The position numbers and the translations under genes are program-made. From positions 1-9,654 of the forward strand of contig JAEWSS010000090.1 in assembly GCA_023459755.1 (NCBI GenBank): a stretch of 9,654 bases of DNA, read 5' to 3'. Under the pieces are notes generated by a model. It saw only the letters and a program-made list of their open reading frames with translations. It was not told the DNA's origin and did not search any database. Origin of the DNA: Verrucomicrobiota bacterium (GTDB lineage: Bacteria > Verrucomicrobiota > Lentisphaeria > Victivallales > Victivallaceae). The stretch's first letter is position 1, and every line of letters begins with the position of its first letter. Positions 6,824-9,654 of the stretch are shown here, in pieces.

Positions 6824-6827
6824 GGAA
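6803..6827 (+). promoter_or_regulatory. Three TGGAA boxes at 10-bp spacing, candidate MraZ operator
   Basis: TGGAA occurs at 6803-6807, 6813-6817 and 6823-6827, with the 5-base spacer TATTT between copies. E. coli MraZ is known to bind TGGGN repeats separated by 5-base spacers upstream of its own gene, the same geometry. The first two boxes lie in the promoter spacer and the third touches the end of the -10 element, so occupancy should block RNA polymerase. Autorepression is inferred. Confidence 0.7.
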
Positions 6828-6853
6828 TAGTAGATTAATAAAGGGATAGGGAT

Positions 6854-7333
6854 ATGTTGCCATTTTGCGGACAGGACAAATGCGTGATCGACGCCAACGG
6901 ACGGATAAAACTAAGTCCGCGCCTGATCGCCGACTTCGCCGGCCAATGCGACGGCGACATTGTTTTGTATTGTCTGCCGGAAGGCGCGGTGGCGATTTAT
7001 CCGGAGGCGGTGTTCACCGGGATGCGTCAGTCGGCCGCCGCTTCACTGCCGGAAATCGGTGCCAGTCTGGTGCGGCGGCGCGAACTGCGCAGATTCGGCG
7101 CAATGAGTCAGCCGGATCAGATCACGCAGCAGGGGCGGATCACGGTTCCGGTCGGATTCCGTGAATATGCGGCGCTTCAGCCGGGAACCGAAGTCTATGT
7201 TGTGGGAATTGAGATCGGCGCGGAAATCTGGAACGCCGAGCGGTGGCGCAAGGAAATGGAAACCGTCAACGGACACCTCGAACAAAAAGGCGTCGAGGAA
7301 ATGTCCGCCGACTTGCAGAAGTTTAATTCATAA
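6854..7333 (+). CDS. mraZ: MraZ-family transcriptional regulator outside the dcw cluster
   Basis: A 159-residue protein with two SpoVT/AbrB-type half-domains, the MraZ arrangement. The first half-domain (about 10-55) carries the DNA-binding D-x-x-x-R as Asp13-Ala-Asn-Gly-Arg17, followed by IKLSPRL and AIYPEAVF. The second (about 73-130) has RRRELRRFGAMSQPDQITQQ then GRITVP, where Thr91-x-x-x-Arg95 replaces Asp-x-x-x-Arg, and ends AEIWNAERW, typical of MraZ. Length is near the usual 140-155 plus a short C-terminal tail. MraZ forms ring-shaped oligomers, binds repeats before its own gene and represses the dcw operon in E. coli. AAGGGA 7 bases upstream supports the start. The partner downstream is an unknown small membrane protein 12 bases away, and not rsmH, so it may be an orphan or specialised paralogue. 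Family assignment is confident; target genes are not known. Confidence 0.88.
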   Translation: MLPFCGQDKCVIDANGRIKLSPRLIADFAGQCDGDIVLYCLPEGAVAIYPEAVFTGMRQSAAASLPEIGASLVRRRELRRFGAMSQPDQITQQGRITVPVGFREYAALQPGTEVYVVGIEIGAEIWNAERWRKEMETVNGHLEQKGVEEMSADLQKFNS

Positions 7334-7345
7334 AGGGGTGGAAAA

Positions 7346-7636
7346 ATGGAGAGTACAAAAAACGACGCATTATTCAAGTTCGGAGCATTCACATTGATCG
7401 CAGTATCGGCGTTTCTGCTGCCGGGAGCGGTGTCGCTGCACAGTGAGGAGACCAACCGCACCAGCGGACAGGCCGCTGCCGTCATGATGGCGGAATCGAT
7501 GGACGCGCTGGTCAACGAGATTCCGGCCTCCGACCGTGCCTCATATGCGGCACTGGAACAGAGCGATCCGTTGTTTCTGATGCAGCTGTCCTCCCAGCGT
7601 TTTGAGCCGGCCAGACACCGCAACCTCTGGAAATAG
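7346..7636 (+). CDS. Small single-membrane-segment or exported protein, mraZ partner
   Basis: A 96-residue protein that I do not recognise. It starts 12 bases after the mraZ stop, with AGGGGTGG just before the ATG, so the two genes are almost certainly co-transcribed. A hydrophobic segment at about 10-30 (FKFGAFTLIAVSAFLLPGAV) is either an uncleaved anchor or a Sec signal peptide. The remainder (31-96) is polar, includes the helix-prone QAAAVMMAESMDALVNEI, and ends with a basic Arg/His-rich tail ARHRNLWK. In dcw clusters a small membrane protein, FtsL, lies two genes after mraZ. This protein has the size and an N-terminal hydrophobic segment in common, but no obvious coiled coil, so equivalence is not supported. 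Its link to MraZ control is inferred from position. Confidence 0.75.
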   Translation: MESTKNDALFKFGAFTLIAVSAFLLPGAVSLHSEETNRTSGQAAAVMMAESMDALVNEIPASDRASYAALEQSDPLFLMQLSSQRFEPARHRNLWK

Positions 7637-7654
7637 CGCTCTTTGTTTTTCCAG

Positions 7655-7719
7655 ACGGTCTCAGCCGTGCGAAATGTCGCGTCCCAGCCAACCCCTGACG
7701 CGGCAAACGGCGAAGCCGT
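7655..7719. ncRNA. Structured 3' region, three predicted hairpins
   Basis: Three consecutive perfect or near-perfect hairpins follow the small-protein gene. The first is ACGG/CCGT (7655-7658 with 7665-7668). The second is a 9-bp stem with one G-T pair (7675-7683 with 7697-7705) around a 13-base C-rich loop. The third is ACGGC/GCCGT with a GAA triloop (7707-7711 with 7715-7719). A terminator hairpin follows at 7734. It could be a 3'-UTR-derived small RNA or simply a structured untranslated region; no known RNA family was recognised. Confidence 0.35.
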
Positions 7720-7733
7720 AAATTAAAAATGAC

Positions 7734-7756
7734 AGCCGTCCGCGGGCGGCTTTTTT
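7734..7756. terminator. Terminator shared by two convergent operons
   Basis: AGCCGT (7734-7739) pairs with GCGGCT (7746-7751, one G-T pair) around CCGCGG, followed by a T-run to 7756. On the minus strand the same hairpin is followed by a T-run at 7730-7726 after a few bases, so it can also end transcription coming from mtaB. Confidence 0.8.
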
Positions 7757-7900
7757 GTGGACGCAGCGCGAATACAACAATGCAAAAACCGCCGTTTTCA
7801 GACAACGCTGTCACGCATTGCAATCGGAAATATTGGGCAATCGTTTTTTTGCGCCGCGGCATTTCCGGCGGCGGCATGACGGCGACGCCGTCGAACAAGT

Positions 7901-9127
7901 TCAGTTCAACTTGACCCGGACGATGCGGCCGACGGGAAACGCGCCGCAGGGAACACTGACCGGCAGATAATTGTCACTCCAGCCGTGCAGCATGCCGTTC
8001 TTTTCCTCTTCAAAAATCACCGGCAGTTCCATTCCGGTCTGAGCAGCGCGGAAACGCGCCGCCGACTCCGCCGCCACCGCCGCCAGTTTTTCATGCCGCG
8101 CCGCCGCGATCTCCGGCGCCACTTGTCCGGCAAAGCCGGCCGCCGGCGTTCCCGGGCGAGGCGAATAGGTGAATATGTGCACGTTGGCAAAATTCATCGA
8201 CCGGATAAATTCCAGCGACGACTCGAATTCGCATTCCCCCTCCCCCGGAAATCCCGCGATCACGTCCGTTCCCACATGCAGCTGCGGAAACATTGTCCGG
8301 GCGGCCGCCACAAACTCAGCGTACTCTTCGCGCACATAATGACGATTCATCGCCTTCAATATCGCATTGTCGCCGTGCTGAAGCGAAAGATGGAGAAACC
8401 GGCAGAACTTATCGCCGCACTCGCGCAGACTGTCCAGCAGCACCAGATTGTTCGGATGCGGCTCGGTAGAGCTAAGCCGGATTCGGAAGTCGCCGTCAAT
8501 CGCGCAGATTTCGCGCACCAGCCGTCCAAGATTCCACCCCTCCGACTCGTAGGCGCAGGTGTTCACCCCGGTAAGCACGATCTCCGGCACACCGGAGGCG
8601 ATCAGATGGCGGCATTCGTTCAACACCTCGTCCACCCGGCGCGACCGCTCGCGGCCGCGGACGTACGGCACAATGCAGTAGGTGCAGAAATTATTGCACC
8701 CCTCCTGAATTTTGACCAGCGCCCGGTGACGGAACGGGAAATACCCCTCGGCGTGTTCTGAAAACGGTTCGACGGTCAAATCCGAACTGCGAAGATGTTC
8801 CGGAACACCGACGATTTCGCGTTTGTCCGGATTGGTCAACACCGCGTCGGCACGGCCGGAGGCGGAAAATTTGTCGAATTCCACCTCGGCGGCGCACCCG
8901 GTCATGACAATCTCGGCGTCCGGAAACGTCCGCCGCCACTTCGCCAGCGCCCGGCGGCTTTTGGCCACCGCCTGCGCCGTCACCGCGCAGGAGTTTATCA
9001 CGATCAGGTCGATATGACCGTCGCCGCCGGTGATCTCATAGCCGGCCGACCGGAGCCGGTCGGCAATCAACGCCGAGTCGGCCTGATTCAGCCGACAGCC
9101 CAAAGTTACGATAAACGCCCGCTTCAT
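7901..9127 (-). CDS. mtaB: tRNA (t6A37) methylthiotransferase MtaB
   Basis: A 408-residue radical-SAM methylthiotransferase, MiaB/RimO superfamily. The N-terminal UPF0004 domain carries the three auxiliary cluster cysteines: Cys11 (LGCRLNQ), Cys47 (NSCAVT) and Cys78 (MTGCAA). The radical-SAM CxxxCxxC is Cys144, Cys148, Cys151 (EGCNNFCTYC), followed by PYVRGRERSR, typical of MtaB. SAM-domain elements continue through LSSTEPHP, FLHLSLQHGDNAILKAMNRHY and TDVIAGFPGE. A short TRAM-like RNA-binding tail (about 365-408) ends the protein. MtaB converts t6A37 to ms2t6A37 in tRNAs reading A-starting codons, stabilising codon pairing. CRLNQ and VRGRERSR separate it from MiaB and RimO. The start overlaps the stop of the upstream gene (ATGA), so translation is likely coupled; its own ribosome-binding site is weak. 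Confidence 0.95.
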   Translation of the reverse strand: MKRAFIVTLGCRLNQADSALIADRLRSAGYEITGGDGHIDLIVINSCAVTAQAVAKSRRALAKWRRTFPDAEIVMTGCAAEVEFDKFSASGRADAVLTNPDKREIVGVPEHLRSSDLTVEPFSEHAEGYFPFRHRALVKIQEGCNNFCTYCIVPYVRGRERSRRVDEVLNECRHLIASGVPEIVLTGVNTCAYESEGWNLGRLVREICAIDGDFRIRLSSTEPHPNNLVLLDSLRECGDKFCRFLHLSLQHGDNAILKAMNRHYVREEYAEFVAAARTMFPQLHVGTDVIAGFPGEGECEFESSLEFIRSMNFANVHIFTYSPRPGTPAAGFAGQVAPEIAAARHEKLAAVAAESAARFRAAQTGMELPVIFEEEKNGMLHGWSDNYLPVSVPCGAFPVGRIVRVKLN

Positions 9128-9654
9128 CGGCCCAGCGTCCAGTACGGTTCAAGCACCATTATCACAAAGGCCGCCGCCGCGAATCCGGCCAGCGCCGCCA
9201 GCGCCGCCACCCGCAGCGTCATCTTGATCTTATTTACCGCAAACACTCCGATCGACAACACCGCCAGCGTTCCGCCCGGTATCATCAACGGCATGTCGTA
9301 CCCGCTTTCACGCCATTTCAGCGCCAGCAGAATAAACGCCGCGGCCAGCCCCCAAACCACGCCGCGCAACAGCCACAGAAACGCGTTGCGCAGCCGGACG
9401 TGGCGCCTGGCTCCGGTCAGAAAGTCGGCCACTCGCCACGCCGCCAGCGGAGCGGAATAAAACCACACCTCGGACGGCGCCGCGATCAGCAGTATCACCG
9501 CTCCGCCCAGCAGCAGCCGCAGATCGGGATGTTTTGAACGCACCAGATCCCATACTCCGATCAGCGCCGCCGGAATCAGCAGCACCGAAAGCGGAGCGTA
9601 GTCATAAAAATTACGCGGAATCGAATAAGCCGGGGCGTTGAAGCCGTCCCATCC
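9124..9654 (-). CDS. C-terminal part of a multi-pass membrane protein (partial)
   Basis: The reading frame is open to the right edge with no stop (176 residues in the window), so the gene begins outside. A GTG at 9585 is an internal Val codon rather than a required start. The visible part begins GWDGFNAPAYSIPRNFYDYAPLS and has about five hydrophobic segments (24-37, 45-58, 91-108, 121-138, 146-169). An extracytoplasmic-looking patch WFYSAPLAAWRVADFL sits between the second and third. The alternation of short loops and 'YDYAPLSVLLIPA' is reminiscent of the C-terminal half of GT39 (PMT/ArnT-type) glycosyltransferases, but the catalytic N-terminus is not visible and this is weak. It ends in a 4-base ATGA overlap with mtaB, implying one operon. 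Confidence 0.75.
   Translation of the reverse strand, partial: GWDGFNAPAYSIPRNFYDYAPLSVLLIPAALIGVWDLVRSKHPDLRLLLGGAVILLIAAPSEVWFYSAPLAAWRVADFLTGARRHVRLRNAFLWLLRGVVWGLAAAFILLALKWRESGYDMPLMIPGGTLAVLSIGVFAVNKIKMTLRVAALAALAGFAAAAFVIMVLEPYWTLGR

Larger units (their letters stand above)
6540..6853. other. Intergenic region between the symporter fusion and mraZ
   Basis: These 314 bases hold the symporter terminator (6561-6596), a stretch with no recognisable element (about 6600-6745), the phased T-tracts (6749-6791) and the mraZ promoter with its repeats (6792-6830). The weak minus-strand frame across it overlaps both the terminator and the T-tracts and is not credible as a gene. Confidence 0.7.

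Noticed and set aside
7640..7720. CTGAGA-like motif on the minus strand resembling a TPP riboswitch
   Set aside because: Only GGCTGAGA and a nearby GGGG match. The conserved ACCUGAU and the GAUAAU segments are missing, and no gene lies downstream in that orientation.
7729..7914. Short plus-strand open frame near the shared terminator
   Set aside because: It starts inside the terminator hairpin region and has no ribosome-binding site, so it is not a credible gene.
7985..8761. A 258-codon plus-strand open frame
   Set aside because: It is a shadow of mtaB, whose cysteine motifs are complete on the opposite strand. The Arg/His-rich composition is typical of antisense frames in GC-rich DNA.

Overview
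This is a moderately GC-rich bacterial chromosomal segment with ordinary Shine-Dalgarno starts, sigma70-like promoters and clean hairpin terminators. It contains a YGxQxG-repeat lipoprotein, a left-edge start peptide that would fit the pseudopilin-like proteins abundant in Lentisphaerota, and generally divergent housekeeping proteins. Together these suggest a PVC-group bacterium, possibly Lentisphaerota/Victivallis-like. The assignment is inference from style and not a database result. No mobile element, CRISPR array, rRNA or tRNA was seen.

Layout. Positions 1-33 (minus) hold only the first 11 codons of a gene leaving the left edge. Next are two independently promoted minus-strand envelope genes: a lipoprotein with YGxQxG-type surface repeats (114-779) and a secreted protein with C-terminal tandem repeats (939-1523). 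From a divergent promoter region around 1610-1712, a plus-strand operon encodes two tandem membrane-anchored SIMPL (DUF541/YggE-like) paralogues (1751-2494, 2504-3196) and ends at a strong terminator. A cytosolic class C beta-lactamase-like serine hydrolase follows (3264-4283), then a 717-residue fusion of a DAACS-type (glutamate/dicarboxylate) symporter with a periplasmic family 3 solute-binding domain (4386-6539), closed by another strong terminator.

The centre of interest is 6749-7757. It carries an MraZ-family regulator outside the usual division and cell-wall (dcw) cluster. The gene is preceded by five T-tracts spaced about one helical turn apart, a consensus -35 inside a perfect palindrome, and three TGGAA repeats at exactly 10-bp spacing across the promoter, which matches the known geometry of MraZ operators. 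The next gene in the operon is not rsmH/mraW but a 96-residue single-membrane-segment protein that I do not recognise. Its 3' region has three successive predicted hairpins and then a bidirectional terminator.

The right end is a convergent minus-strand operon: the C-terminal part of a multi-pass membrane protein (9124 to the edge, perhaps GT39-like) overlaps by ATGA the tRNA methylthiotransferase MtaB gene (7901-9127). Overall the window is a set of small independent transcription units for envelope maintenance, solute uptake, tRNA modification and an orphan MraZ circuit.
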